From positions 1 through 64,000 of the forward strand of contig JAVBXK010000049.1 of NCBI GenBank assembly GCA_030824555.1: DNA of 64,000 nt, given 5' to 3'. The notes beneath the pieces were generated by a model. It was not told where the DNA came from and ran no database searches. It saw only the letters and a program-made list of their open reading frames with translations. Positions 1 through 10,386 of this stretch are shown here, in pieces. The stretch is from a bacterium (GTDB lineage: Bacteria > Pseudomonadota > Gammaproteobacteria > Burkholderiales > Burkholderiaceae_C). The position numbers and the translations under genes were made by a program. Numbering within the stretch: position 1 is the first letter of the stretch; every line of letters starts with the position of its first letter.

Positions 1-21
1 TTGGATGGCATTTTGTGACAT
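1..21 (-). CDS. Start of an unidentified gene running off the left edge
   Basis: On the minus strand a strong ribosome binding site (AGGAGG) lies a few bases before an ATG, followed by seven open codons (MSQNAIQ) to the window edge. Too little is present to recognise the product. The spacing and strength of the ribosome binding site are the only support; the gene would be divergent from nothing visible and its body lies outside the window. Confidence 0.5.
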
Positions 22-118
22 CGCACACCTCCTGGCTCCGCAAGTTGATCATCGCGTCTTGCTTCTTCTGACTCTGCTGCTGACTGAATGTTCCTCTGAG
101 GTATGTACCTAATCAGGC

Positions 119-148
119 AAAAATGCCACCTGACGCTTTGTCGGTGGC
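119..148 (-). terminator. Rho-independent terminator of the hydrolase gene
   Basis: Read on the minus strand, GCCACCGAC pairs with GTCAGGTGGC (one bulge, 5-base loop) and is followed by ATTTTTGCC. It lies about 20 bp past the stop of the minus-strand lipoprotein hydrolase. The plus strand of the same segment (CGCTTTGT...CTACTTTTAGCTA) resembles the hairpin elements near 25.6 and 49.0 kb, so the terminator seems to be built from a dispersed repeat. Confidence 0.65.
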
Positions 149-167
149 TACTTTTAGCTACGTTTAT

Positions 168-1232
168 TCATGGTTTGGCTTGGTTTGATGCCGGCTCGAA
201 CCTGGCCAGCAAATCGGTGTGACGGTGGGGCCAACTGGCCAAACGGGTCTGTTGACCGGCCAGCACGTCATTGAAAAACGCCAGCGTCAGTTCCAACGTG
301 GCAACCTTCACTTTGGCGTTCAGCGCTTGCCCACCGGTGTTCAGCCGGTCTGTGAACATGCTGTGCGAGCCTTCCCGGTACACCACCAGCGTTTTTCGCG
401 TGCTGCCGGTGTGCTCGTACAGGCTCACCCGGTCTTCAAAGCTGGACAGATAGCCGGGAATACGGATGTCGTCCCCCGTGGCTGTGATGTGCAAGGTGGG
501 GATGTGAATGGCCTTGACGATGTTCTGCGGCTCGCTTTCGCCATGAAAGGGCGGGGCGCTGATGATCACGGCGGCTTTCAACCGCTCGTCCCGCAGTTGC
601 ACCGGTCCTGTGCGCCGTTGCACTTCGGCCCCTGCAGCCAGCAGCACGGTGTTGGCCCCGTAGGAATGCCCGGCGGCCAGTATGCGGCTGCTGTCCAGCC
701 GGGGGGCCAGGCCTGGACTGGCCAGCACTTGGTCCAACGCAAAGCGCAGGTCGTGCACACGGTTGAGGGCTTCGCTTTCCTGTGCGGCATCGTGCATGCG
801 GGCCATCAGTGCCAACGGGTTGCCACTCCACAACCGGTTATCGCTGCCTTCGTGCTGCACGTGCAGACTGGCATAGCCCTGGGCCGCCCAGTTTTTGCCC
901 AGGTACGAATACCCCTCGCGCGAGCCCCCTATGCCGTGTGAAAACACGACCAGTGGCACGGGCTGCGCAAAGGCCGTGACGGGTGGCAAATACAGCTTGG
1001 CCTGTACGTTGCGCTGACGGGCACCGTCTTGCCACTGCAGGTAGTGGGACTCGTAGGCAGCTTCAGCGGGCAGCAGGTGGGCATCGATCAGGGCAGCTTG
1101 TTGCCGCGTGGTCCAGGTGGCCACCAGGCTGCCAGGCTCTGGGGGCGGGTTGGGTTTGCCTGCACAGGCAGTCAGCAAGGCTGCAGCCAACAGCAGCGGC
1201 ACGGCAGCCCAACGGGTCAGAAAATTGAACAT
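168..1232 (-). CDS. Lipoprotein alpha/beta hydrolase (dienelactone hydrolase-like)
   Basis: The product is a probable membrane-anchored alpha/beta hydrolase of unknown substrate. From the methionine at 1232 it begins with a short basic stretch, a hydrophobic segment and the lipobox LLTAC, so the mature protein should carry a lipidated Cys and be exported. Catalytic features are an HGIGG oxyanion loop, the nucleophile elbow GHSYGAN, a later Asp in TGDDIR and a His in EGSHSMF, in normal order. The open frame extends upstream to a TTG at 1277, but those 15 residues look untranslated and would bury the signal peptide; 1250 is another possible start. It is transcribed towards the left edge and followed by a terminator. 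Esterase or lipase-like activity is inferred only from the fold. Confidence 0.75.
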   Translation of the reverse strand: MFNFLTRWAAVPLLLAAALLTACAGKPNPPPEPGSLVATWTTRQQAALIDAHLLPAEAAYESHYLQWQDGARQRNVQAKLYLPPVTAFAQPVPLVVFSHGIGGSREGYSYLGKNWAAQGYASLHVQHEGSDNRLWSGNPLALMARMHDAAQESEALNRVHDLRFALDQVLASPGLAPRLDSSRILAAGHSYGANTVLLAAGAEVQRRTGPVQLRDERLKAAVIISAPPFHGESEPQNIVKAIHIPTLHITATGDDIRIPGYLSSFEDRVSLYEHTGSTRKTLVVYREGSHSMFTDRLNTGGQALNAKVKVATLELTLAFFNDVLAGQQTRLASWPHRHTDLLARFEPASNQAKP

Positions 1233-1409
1233 CGGCGGGGTGGTGACCATGTGGTTGTGTGGGTTGGGTTCGTGCAAGCCCCTTCAGATGGCGGCAGATT
1301 CAAAGAGTTCAATCCGCACCCTGAGCCAGGTTTGCCGATGGTCATGGGAATGCATCATCCCGGAAGGCTGAACGGGTTCGGGCAGGCAGGGATGTTGCCC
1401 GGCCTCGAT

Positions 1410-3605
1410 TCAGGCATGCAGATGCAGTACCTCGGCCACTTTGTTGCGCAGCACTTGGGGGGGCGTGATGCGGTCAATGAGCCCCACGGCCCCCAATTCA
1501 ACCGATTTTTCGCTGATCTGAGCGTTGCTGCTGGCTGAAATCAGCATCACGGGCACATCCCGGGTGGCCGGGTTGGTTTTCATGGCTTGCAGTGCGCCAA
1601 ACCCGTCTACATCGGGCATGGCCACATCCATCAGTACCAGTTGCGGTGGTGGGTTGCTGCCCGCCATGTCAACGGCCCGCTGCCCACTTGTGGCAACGCG
1701 CAAATGGCACAGGTCACTCAGCAGACCAACCAGGAACGTCAGGTTGGCGGGGGTGTCATCGACCAGCAGCACCCATGGGCGGTTTGCCGGCGAGGCCGCT
1801 GTCGGTGGCGACGGCTTGCAACCTGCTTTGGTCAGCAGGTCCGCAGCTTCAGGCATTCGGTAGGCGAGCAGTGCGCGCTTGAAGGGTGCAAACACCTCGC
1901 CCAACACACCGGCCATGGCGTCGGCATGGGTCTCAAACAGTGAGAGAGCAGCCGGGTCATCCACGCTGACCAACGATGCCAACCGGCCGCACAGGCGTGT
2001 GGGTGAATCGCTGTCTGTCGGCAGAGTAGGCAGGGCCTCCGTTGTGGGGGGGCGTCGGTCAGTCGGCATGTCAGCAGCAGCGGGCGCGCGGCTGTCGGCC
2101 TCAGCCACGTCTCCCAACTGAAGCCACAGGGTGCACCAGAACTCCGATCCGTGACCGGGCACGCTGCTCACGCCGATTTCGCCTGACATCAGCTCCGCCA
2201 GCTTCTGTGAAATAGACAGGCCCAGGCCCGTGCCGCCAAACCGGCGGCTGGTGGAACTGTCGGCTTGGCTGAAGTTTTGAAACAGCTGTGTCATTTCGGC
2301 ACTGGTCAGGCCGATGCCGGTGTCCGTCACAGATATCCTCAGCTTGACCTTCTGATCCGGGCTTTGTTCCAGCCACTGCGCTCGCAGGCTCACCGATCCC
2401 TCTGAGGTGAACTTGATGGCATTGCTCAGCAGATTGAAGACGATTTCCTTGACCCGCAACGGGTCGCCACGCAGTACGAGATGCTGGAGCCGTGGTGGCA
2501 CGTCGAATTCGTAGCCCAGTTGCTTGTCAGCGGCTTCCACCGAAAAAATGGCCTTGCATTCCTCCAGCAGGTCGTTCAAACGGAACACCCTGTTTTCCAG
2601 CGCCAGCATGTGAGCTTCCATTTTGGAGAGGTCCAATACCTGCGTGATCAGGTCGTTCAGATGGCTGCTGCATTGCTTGAGCAGGTCTACCCGGCGCAGT
2701 TGGCCGGGCGTGAGATTTGATTTTTCAAGCAGATACAGCATGCCTGCAATGGTGCTCAGCGGCGTCCTGATTTCATGTGAAATGTTCGAAATGAACTCGG
2801 ACTTGATGCGTGTGGCCTCCTTGGCCAGTGCCATTTCACGCTTCAGCAGCACCTCACTCTGCAGCAGATCACGGTTCATCAACCTGTTTGTACGCAACGC
2901 AACGGCCAGCCTGTTGACAGCGTTTTCAATGGATTTGATTTCGGTGGTGTGCGAATTCAAGTCGATGGATTGGGGGGCATCGCCAGCATCGAGGCCCGAC
3001 AAGTGCTTGCCCAGTTTTTTCAGCGGCTCAATGAAGGCGATGCCCACATACAAAAGCGTCAGCAATTGCAGCGCAATGCCCAGCAGCAGCATCCAGATGT
3101 TGGACTGCAAGGATTCGGTCAAGTCATCTTCAACCGAGCTGATGCTCTCGTTGCCCAGCGCAATCGCCTCGAAAGACATCTGGTCTGACGAGTATTTCAT
3201 CCGGTCGGACAAGTCAGCCCACTTGTCCATGTAGTCATGGCGGTCGGCGTAATTGAAGTCTTTCAGCAGCTCGGTGACTTCTTCCACCAGTGCGCCCGCG
3301 ACGGCATCTTGCTGAAAATCCAGTGCGCCAGCATGTACCGACACGTAGTAGAGCCCTTGGTTGCTTCGTTCGGGCGTTTCCGAATAAATGACATTGTTTG
3401 CCTCGAACCGGAGTGAATCCAGGTCACGTGCCGTGCGCAACTGCTGAACCATCAAGGGCACAGTGTCTTTTTGGAGATCGGTGACGATCTTGATGATCTT
3501 CAACTGGTCGTAAACGATCCAGCCCGAATAACCGGCCAACACGACTGCAAACAGCACGGACAGCAAGAAAAACTGCCGTTTGGCGCCGATATCTTTGTGG
3601 CCCAT
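1410..3605 (-). CDS. Hybrid sensor histidine kinase with C-terminal receiver
   Basis: Membrane sensor kinase of the BarA/TorS type. A transmembrane helix (about residues 11-31) and a second near 175-197 enclose a mostly helical periplasmic region with no recognised domain. They are followed by a HAMP-like linker, a HisKA domain with phospho-acceptor His in SHEIRTPL (about residue 277), an HATPase domain with N (NLLSNAIKFT), G1 (DTGIG) and G2 (GGTGLGL) boxes, and a receiver with VLLVDD and phospho-acceptor Asp in VLMDVAMPD. No HPt domain or output domain is visible, so a separate phosphotransfer partner is expected. The start at 3605 is preferred because the upstream 32 residues are uncharacteristic. 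It is divergent from a periplasmic binding protein gene (3843), a plausible ligand presenter. Confidence 0.9.
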   Translation of the reverse strand: MGHKDIGAKRQFFLLSVLFAVVLAGYSGWIVYDQLKIIKIVTDLQKDTVPLMVQQLRTARDLDSLRFEANNVIYSETPERSNQGLYYVSVHAGALDFQQDAVAGALVEEVTELLKDFNYADRHDYMDKWADLSDRMKYSSDQMSFEAIALGNESISSVEDDLTESLQSNIWMLLLGIALQLLTLLYVGIAFIEPLKKLGKHLSGLDAGDAPQSIDLNSHTTEIKSIENAVNRLAVALRTNRLMNRDLLQSEVLLKREMALAKEATRIKSEFISNISHEIRTPLSTIAGMLYLLEKSNLTPGQLRRVDLLKQCSSHLNDLITQVLDLSKMEAHMLALENRVFRLNDLLEECKAIFSVEAADKQLGYEFDVPPRLQHLVLRGDPLRVKEIVFNLLSNAIKFTSEGSVSLRAQWLEQSPDQKVKLRISVTDTGIGLTSAEMTQLFQNFSQADSSTSRRFGGTGLGLSISQKLAELMSGEIGVSSVPGHGSEFWCTLWLQLGDVAEADSRAPAAADMPTDRRPPTTEALPTLPTDSDSPTRLCGRLASLVSVDDPAALSLFETHADAMAGVLGEVFAPFKRALLAYRMPEAADLLTKAGCKPSPPTAASPANRPWVLLVDDTPANLTFLVGLLSDLCHLRVATSGQRAVDMAGSNPPPQLVLMDVAMPDVDGFGALQAMKTNPATRDVPVMLISASSNAQISEKSVELGAVGLIDRITPPQVLRNKVAEVLHLHA

Positions 3606-3755
3606 CAAAAAGCGATCTTTCGGACAAAACGCATCAAAACTCAATGGATGGATTGCGTTGCGGTTGGCGTGCTTCGGTTGGTTGGGGCCGTGCACTGGCA
3701 ACGCGCCTCGTTGCTCGGCTCACGGCGGCTGTTATAAGCTCGACCATTCTCACCT

Positions 3756-3798
3756 GTGCCCACGTGACAAAGTGCTTGCAGGCGTGGCGTCACGGCAC
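3756..3798. promoter_or_regulatory. Inverted repeat between kinase and binding-protein genes
   Basis: GTGCcca-CGTGAC is matched by GTCACG-GCAC 20 bases later, giving ten paired bases with a three-base bulge in the divergent intergenic region. The location suits an operator or overlapping promoters serving both genes. No regulator binding this pattern is identified, and the loop is long for a terminator. Confidence 0.3.
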
Positions 3799-3842
3799 GG
3801 TGGCATGGATGAGGCTGGGATCAATGAACGTATGGTAGCGAC

Positions 3843-4898
3843 ATGAAATGGCATTTTTCAATCCTTCTGGCCGCGCTGAGCCTCTGCGGGCCCGTGCTCG
3901 CAGAGCCTCATGTTGTGATGGTGACGCCACGTGGTGAAACCATCATGGAGCAAGTGTTCAAGCAGGAATTGCGCCGTCGTGTGGGTGCGGTGCGTTTCAC
4001 GCTCATCAAGCCCGACTTGGACAACGCCGCTGAAATGAGGGCACTGCCCGAGCGGGTTCGCAGCATGCGGCCCAGTCTGATCTATGCCTGGGGCACGCCC
4101 TCAACCGTGGCGCTGGCGGGCGAATTCGATGCCCCCAAAATAAACGATATTCCCATTGTCTTTCTTGTTGTGGCCGATCCGCTGCGGGCCAAATTGGTCA
4201 AAGACTTGAAAACACCTGGGCGCAACGTCACGGGCACGTCTCACCTGGCACCGTTGCCGATACAGCTGACAGCCATGCGAGAATTCAAACCGTTCAAGGC
4301 GCTTGGAGTGGTTTACAACCCCACTGAAATCAACGTCAAGTTCATGCTTGAAGACCTTGCTGTCGAGGCCAAAAGAAGCGGTTTTCAGTTGTTGACACAG
4401 GCTGTTGGCCTGACGGCAACAGGCCAACCCGATCCGAAAACAATTGAACCCAGGGTCAAGCAGCTCAAGGAGCAGGGAGCCGAGTGGCTGTACATGGGGC
4501 CGGACTCTTTTGTGGCATTCACCCACCGCAAGCTCACCACCAGCGCAAGTGTTGAAGCCAAGTTGCCGTCCTTCACTGCAAACGAGTCGGCCATCCGTGA
4601 TGGCAATGCCCTGTTCGGGTTGTTTTCGCCAGTGGACAACCTGGCACGTTTCACTGCGGTGAAAGCCAGTCAGGTGCTGAAGCAGGAGCGAAAAATTGCG
4701 GACATTCCAGTGGAGACGCTGCAGCGGTTTTCCACTGCACTCAACCTGTGTACCGCCATGGCGTTGCGCGTGTTTCCGCCCTCGGCACTGTTCAAACTCA
4801 CTGATGTGATCGTGCCGGTCGTTGACGCAGCCCACCCGGAAGACGACTTCGGTAACACCCAGAATGCTCAGCAACCCAAGGGCTGTCGGCTGATGTGA
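3843..4898 (+). CDS. ABC-type periplasmic substrate-binding protein (ABC_sub_bind family)
   Basis: A 351-residue exported protein with a clean signal peptide (MKWHFSILLAALSLCGPVLA, cut before EPH). The rest has the layout of the ABC_sub_bind family: an early lobe with GETIMEQVFKQEL, then IPIVFLVVADPL, RNVTGTSHLAPLPIQL, LGVVYNPTEIN and LPSFTANESAIRDGNALFG. Family members are predicted binding proteins for uptake systems or partners of membrane sensors. No permease or ATPase gene lies beside it; its only close neighbour is the divergent hybrid kinase, which favours a sensory role. The ligand is unknown. No good ribosome binding site precedes the ATG, but the signal peptide fixes the start. Confidence 0.8.
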   Translation: MKWHFSILLAALSLCGPVLAEPHVVMVTPRGETIMEQVFKQELRRRVGAVRFTLIKPDLDNAAEMRALPERVRSMRPSLIYAWGTPSTVALAGEFDAPKINDIPIVFLVVADPLRAKLVKDLKTPGRNVTGTSHLAPLPIQLTAMREFKPFKALGVVYNPTEINVKFMLEDLAVEAKRSGFQLLTQAVGLTATGQPDPKTIEPRVKQLKEQGAEWLYMGPDSFVAFTHRKLTTSASVEAKLPSFTANESAIRDGNALFGLFSPVDNLARFTAVKASQVLKQERKIADIPVETLQRFSTALNLCTAMALRVFPPSALFKLTDVIVPVVDAAHPEDDFGNTQNAQQPKGCRLM

Positions 4899-5046
4899 TC
4901 CGGACGCTTCAGACAACTGCCTGCACGGCATTGTCCGGCGCCCATCGCATCACACAGCGCTGCACGTCTTTGGCGCGCAGGACTGGTTTGCCATAGAAAA
5001 AACACAACGAAAGTGCCTCCAGTACTTTATTGACTAAGCACCACAG

Positions 5047-7905
5047 CTACAAAATTTGCCTGTTTTCCAGCAGCTGCTCGAAGGCCTCTCGTGGCATGGG
5101 GCGGCCGAACAGATAGCCCTGGAAGGCATGACACCCTTCGGCCAGCAAGAATTCATACTGGGCAGGGGTTTCAACCCCCTCGGCAATCACCTCCAGGCCC
5201 ATGCTCCGACCCAGCGCGATGACTGTCCGGGCAATGCTGGCGTCGTTCGGGTCTGACAGCACATCCCGCACGAACGACTGGTCAATTTTGAGTTGATCGA
5301 GCGGCAACTGTTTCAAGTAGCTCAATGACGAATAACCGGTGCCGAAGTCGTCGAGCGAAAAGCTGATGCCATGGGCCTTCAGCTGTTCCATTTTGGCGGT
5401 CACATCGGCCATGTCGCTGACCAGCAGGCTCTCGGTCAACTCCAGTTTCAGTTTGCTGGGACGGGCTCCCGTGCGCTGCAACACATCCATCACGGTCTGT
5501 GCAAAGTCGGGTTGGCTGAACTGCCGCACGCTGACGTTGACTGACAGCATCAAGTGGTGTCGCGTGGGGTTTGCCGCCCAACGAACCAGCTGTTGGCACG
5601 TGGCTTCCAGCACCCAGGTACCCAGCGGCAGGATCAGCCCCGTTTCCTCCGCCAGGCCGATGAATTCCAGGGGTGACACCACCCCACGAAGAGGATGCTG
5701 CCAGCGCAGCAACACCTCGGCCCCCGTGATGCGCAACGCCACGTCCAGCTGTGGCTGGAAGTGCAGCGTGAACTGCTGCTGTTCAATGGCCAGGCGCAAC
5801 TCGGTTTCAGAGGTGGCGCGAGCGATGACGCTGGCCTGCATGTGCGGGTAAAAGAACCGCAAGGTGTCGCGACCGGCTTCTTTGGCTTGGTACATGGCCA
5901 TGTCGGCATGTTTCATCAGGTCGTCAAGCGGCTGGCTTTGGTCCTTGAACAGTGTGATGCCCATGCTGGACGAACTGCGGTAGTGGTGAGTGGCCAGGTC
6001 ATAGGGCGCGTTCAAGGCGCGCAGAATTTTGTTGCCGATGGCTTCGGCTTCGTTCACGGCCGCAATCCGATCGATGCTGAGGTTTTCCAGCAGCACCACA
6101 AATTCGTCTCCACCCAAACGGGCCACGGTGTCGCACTCCCTGACGGCCAGCATCAGTCGGTCGCCCACCTGTTTCAACAGCGTGTCACCCATGGCGTGGC
6201 CGAGGGTGTCATTCAGGGTCTTGAACTTGTCAATGTCCAAGAACATCAGCGCACCGTGATGCTGACTGCGGGCACTGGAAAGCAGCGCATGCGCCAGGCG
6301 GTCGTGCAGCAGCCTTCGGTTGGGCAGGTGCGTCAGGGGGTCATAGAACGCGAGGCGTTTGATTTCCTCTTCAGTCGCTTTGCGCTGAGTGATGTCGGTG
6401 AGCGTGGCCACGAAATGGGTGACCTGCTCGGCGTCGTCCTTCACGGCGGTGATGGTCAGCCACTCCGGGTACACCGCACCGTCCTTTCGGCGGTTCCAAA
6501 CCTCGCCTTTCCACGAGCCAGTTTCACCCAGGGTTTTGTACATGGCGGCGTAAAAAGAAGCATCGTGACGGCCGGAAGCCAGGAACCGGGGTGTTTGCCC
6601 GACAACTTCCAACGCGCTGTAGCCGGTCATGCTGACGAATGCACTGTTGACCTGCAAGATGCGCTGTTTGGCATCGGTGACGAACATGCCTTCCTGCGAT
6701 TCGAATGCGGTGGCCGCGATGCGCTGGCGCACATCTGCCTCGCGGCGTTTGTCGATGCTTTCAAGGAAAGCGTTGAACCAGCTGACCAGCTCCCTGATCT
6801 GGGCCAGCGAGGTGGGAAGCTGCATGCGCCACTCCTCGGGCAGCTTGCCGTCTTGAAACTGCTGGAATCCTGCCGAAATGTCGCCAATGGGCTGCACCAC
6901 CCGCTTCACGAACAGGTGCACGAATACAGCCACCATCAGCACACTCACCAGCAACAGCAGGCCGCCCACCTGCCGGATGTTGCCCATGGCGGCCGTGAGT
7001 GTGCGGGTGGGCACGATGCTGACGACGAACCAGTCGACGCCTGGGATTTTTTCATACGACAACAGCACGTTGTGCTGCCCCAGCCGCTGAATGAACGAGC
7101 CTGAGTTGCCCGCCAGCAACCGCGCAAAATCTGGGGCCACCGCTTCCCCTATGCGTGCTTTGTCGGGGTGGTAGATCAAGCGCGTCTGGTCGTCCACCAC
7201 CAGCAGCTGCGCCCCTTCTCCCAGGGGGGCCTGGCTCAGGTGTGCATGCAGCACATCGGTTGAATAGTTGATCAGCAGCATGCCGACGGGCTCGGCCATC
7301 AGCCATGAAGAATTGCTGCGCATGACCAGTTTCGTGGCTGCAATGACCTTCTGTGTGTTGGAGTAACGTTGTATGTTGTCCTGCACCCCGTGCCACACCA
7401 CCGAAGCACTGGATTTTGTGGTGGTGGCCAGCAGTTGGTCGCGCAGGCCCGAGCGCTCGTCCACCGTGGTCAATGAATCGCCTACGTGGTAGTGCTTGCC
7501 ATTCATTGAGAACAGGTCTATGGACACCAGACCCTTCATGTTCCGGTAGTTGCTGAGCAAGTAGCCGATCCGCGCCCGTGTGGCCAGGTGGTCGTAGCTG
7601 GTGGCCGCGTTGTCGCCGCTGACGGCTTGCAACGATTTGCCAATTTCCTCGATCTGACCGAGGTTGGCTGCCAATGCCTCGATCTGCTCGATCTGCATCC
7701 GCAGGTAGTCACGCTGGTTGATCAGCACGGCCTGGTGCTGGTCGGCTGCCATGTTCAGGATGGTCTGCTCGGTCGCACGGCTCGATGCGATGTAGTACAC
7801 CAGCAAGGGCAACAGGCCCATGGCCAGCAGCATGGCGGCCAATTGAAGCGCGAACCGGTGCTTGAGACGGGTCAGCCGCAACCACTTGTCGACGATTGCG
7901 CTCAC
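5047..7905 (-). CDS. dCACHE-HAMP-PAS-GGDEF-EAL cyclic-di-GMP signalling protein
   Basis: A 952-residue membrane protein predicted to make and/or break c-di-GMP. Order: N-terminal helix (about 20-40), a large periplasmic dCACHE-like sensor to about 310, a second helix, HAMP, a PAS domain (about 395-500, with MTGYSALEVVGQ), GGDEF with an intact RLGGDEF signature (about residue 597), then EAL. In the EAL domain the signature reads EVL instead of EAL, but DDFGTG, KIDQSF and EGVET are present, so activity remains possible. The start is GTG at 7905, inside the stop of the upstream binding-lipoprotein gene (GTGA overlap), implying translational coupling. It is convergent with the gene ending at 4898. 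Confidence 0.92.
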   Translation of the reverse strand: MSAIVDKWLRLTRLKHRFALQLAAMLLAMGLLPLLVYYIASSRATEQTILNMAADQHQAVLINQRDYLRMQIEQIEALAANLGQIEEIGKSLQAVSGDNAATSYDHLATRARIGYLLSNYRNMKGLVSIDLFSMNGKHYHVGDSLTTVDERSGLRDQLLATTTKSSASVVWHGVQDNIQRYSNTQKVIAATKLVMRSNSSWLMAEPVGMLLINYSTDVLHAHLSQAPLGEGAQLLVVDDQTRLIYHPDKARIGEAVAPDFARLLAGNSGSFIQRLGQHNVLLSYEKIPGVDWFVVSIVPTRTLTAAMGNIRQVGGLLLLVSVLMVAVFVHLFVKRVVQPIGDISAGFQQFQDGKLPEEWRMQLPTSLAQIRELVSWFNAFLESIDKRREADVRQRIAATAFESQEGMFVTDAKQRILQVNSAFVSMTGYSALEVVGQTPRFLASGRHDASFYAAMYKTLGETGSWKGEVWNRRKDGAVYPEWLTITAVKDDAEQVTHFVATLTDITQRKATEEEIKRLAFYDPLTHLPNRRLLHDRLAHALLSSARSQHHGALMFLDIDKFKTLNDTLGHAMGDTLLKQVGDRLMLAVRECDTVARLGGDEFVVLLENLSIDRIAAVNEAEAIGNKILRALNAPYDLATHHYRSSSSMGITLFKDQSQPLDDLMKHADMAMYQAKEAGRDTLRFFYPHMQASVIARATSETELRLAIEQQQFTLHFQPQLDVALRITGAEVLLRWQHPLRGVVSPLEFIGLAEETGLILPLGTWVLEATCQQLVRWAANPTRHHLMLSVNVSVRQFSQPDFAQTVMDVLQRTGARPSKLKLELTESLLVSDMADVTAKMEQLKAHGISFSLDDFGTGYSSLSYLKQLPLDQLKIDQSFVRDVLSDPNDASIARTVIALGRSMGLEVIAEGVETPAQYEFLLAEGCHAFQGYLFGRPMPREAFEQLLENRQIL

Positions 7906-8891
7906 TTCAAGGACAGCTTGGTGACCAGCGCGGCGTCGACGTTGACCTCCATGGGTACGGTTTCGCCGCGCAGCAATTGCAACGCCGTGGTGATACCCAG
8001 ATAACCTTGTTGGCTGGCCTGCTGATCGATGGTGGCGGCCAGCTGGCCTGCATGCAATGCTGTTTTGGCTTCATCCAGTGCGTCGAATCCGGCCACCAGC
8101 ACGTGTTTGTGACCGGACTCTTGCAGGTACTTGATGACACCGATGGCCATCATGTCGTTCGCACAGAACACCACACCGATTTTGGGGTGGGCCTTGAACA
8201 GGCGCTGGACCACGTCATAGGCTTCGTCAATTTTCCAGTTGGCTGTTTCGCGTGCAACCACCTTCAAATTGGGGTTGCTTTTGAACGCGCGCTCGGCACC
8301 TGCCTTGCGTTGCTGAGCGTTGTCAGCAGAGCGAATGCCTTCAATGATGGCGGCTTCTGTGGGCTGGGTGATCTGGTCGGCCACGAACTTGGCTGCCTTG
8401 AATGCGCCTTCTTCGTTGTCAACACTGATGAAGGGCACGGCTTTCATGCCAATGGCTTGCATGGCCTGTGCACTCAGGCGGTTGTCGATGTTGACCACTT
8501 GGATACCTGCGTCCTGTGCCTTTTTCAGCACAGGAACCAATCGCATTGAATCGCCAGGTGCAATGACGATGGCTTTGGCCTTGGCCTGAATTTCATGCTC
8601 GACCAGTTGAATTTGCTGCTCGATGGACGTTTCCTGGGTGGCAGTCTGTACCTGCAGGTCAATGCCGGTGGCCTGCTGAGCCCGCCGTGCGCCTTTTTCC
8701 ATTTCCACAAAAAATGGGTTGGTCAGTGTTTTCATGACCAATGCCACCCGCACCCCCGTAGCGGGTTTTTCAACTGCCTTGGGCGGTGCCGTACCTGTTG
8801 TGACTGACTCCACAGACGGGCCTTTGGCATCCCCGCAGGATGCCACGAACAAAGCGCACAACGATGCCATGAGCAAGCGACGAGAAACCAT
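7902..8891 (-). CDS. Sugar-type periplasmic binding lipoprotein (Peripla_BP_4)
   Basis: A LacI/RbsB-fold periplasmic binding protein with a lipobox (LFVASC), so probably tethered to a membrane. Typical family segments include VALVMKTLTNPFFVEMEKGA at the N-terminal lobe, AIVIAPGDS, VVNIDNRL, GVVFCANDMMAIGV and VLVAGFDALDEA. The ATG at 8891 has a matching AGG six bases upstream and gives a normal signal peptide; the ORF-track start at 8918 adds nine non-signal residues. It overlaps the following dCACHE-GGDEF-EAL gene by 4 bp and no transporter components are nearby, so it more likely presents a ligand to that sensor, as LuxP does for LuxQ. The ligand is unknown. Confidence 0.88.
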   Translation of the reverse strand: MVSRRLLMASLCALFVASCGDAKGPSVESVTTGTAPPKAVEKPATGVRVALVMKTLTNPFFVEMEKGARRAQQATGIDLQVQTATQETSIEQQIQLVEHEIQAKAKAIVIAPGDSMRLVPVLKKAQDAGIQVVNIDNRLSAQAMQAIGMKAVPFISVDNEEGAFKAAKFVADQITQPTEAAIIEGIRSADNAQQRKAGAERAFKSNPNLKVVARETANWKIDEAYDVVQRLFKAHPKIGVVFCANDMMAIGVIKYLQESGHKHVLVAGFDALDEAKTALHAGQLAATIDQQASQQGYLGITTALQLLRGETVPMEVNVDAALVTKLSLK

Positions 8892-9091
8892 GATGAACCT
8901 GTATTTTTTAAACGCCAACGATCTCTGAAGATGTTACCGACAAGCTTGCAATCGAAGATCGGGGATTGTGCCCATATGACACCTGCATGTCGCATGGAGG
9001 TCACAGCCTGATTTTTCGTCAGCTCTGTGTAGGAAAAATACAGGTCTGGTGGCCGACCTGAGAGCAGAACGGTCCAAAAGTACAAGAATAG

Positions 9092-10357
<1,266 letters not shown>

Positions 10358-10386
10358 CTGGAAAGCACGGCGGGGCAGGGTGCAAG

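Noticed and set aside
4900-4938. Terminator between binding protein and dCACHE gene (CCGGAC/GTCCGG)
   Set aside because: The stem is only six bases with a 27-base loop and no T run, too weak to call.
5695-7104. 469-residue plus-strand ORF
   Set aside because: It is antisense to the dCACHE-GGDEF-EAL gene, with His/Gln/Val-rich composition and no domain; a shadow of high-GC coding DNA.
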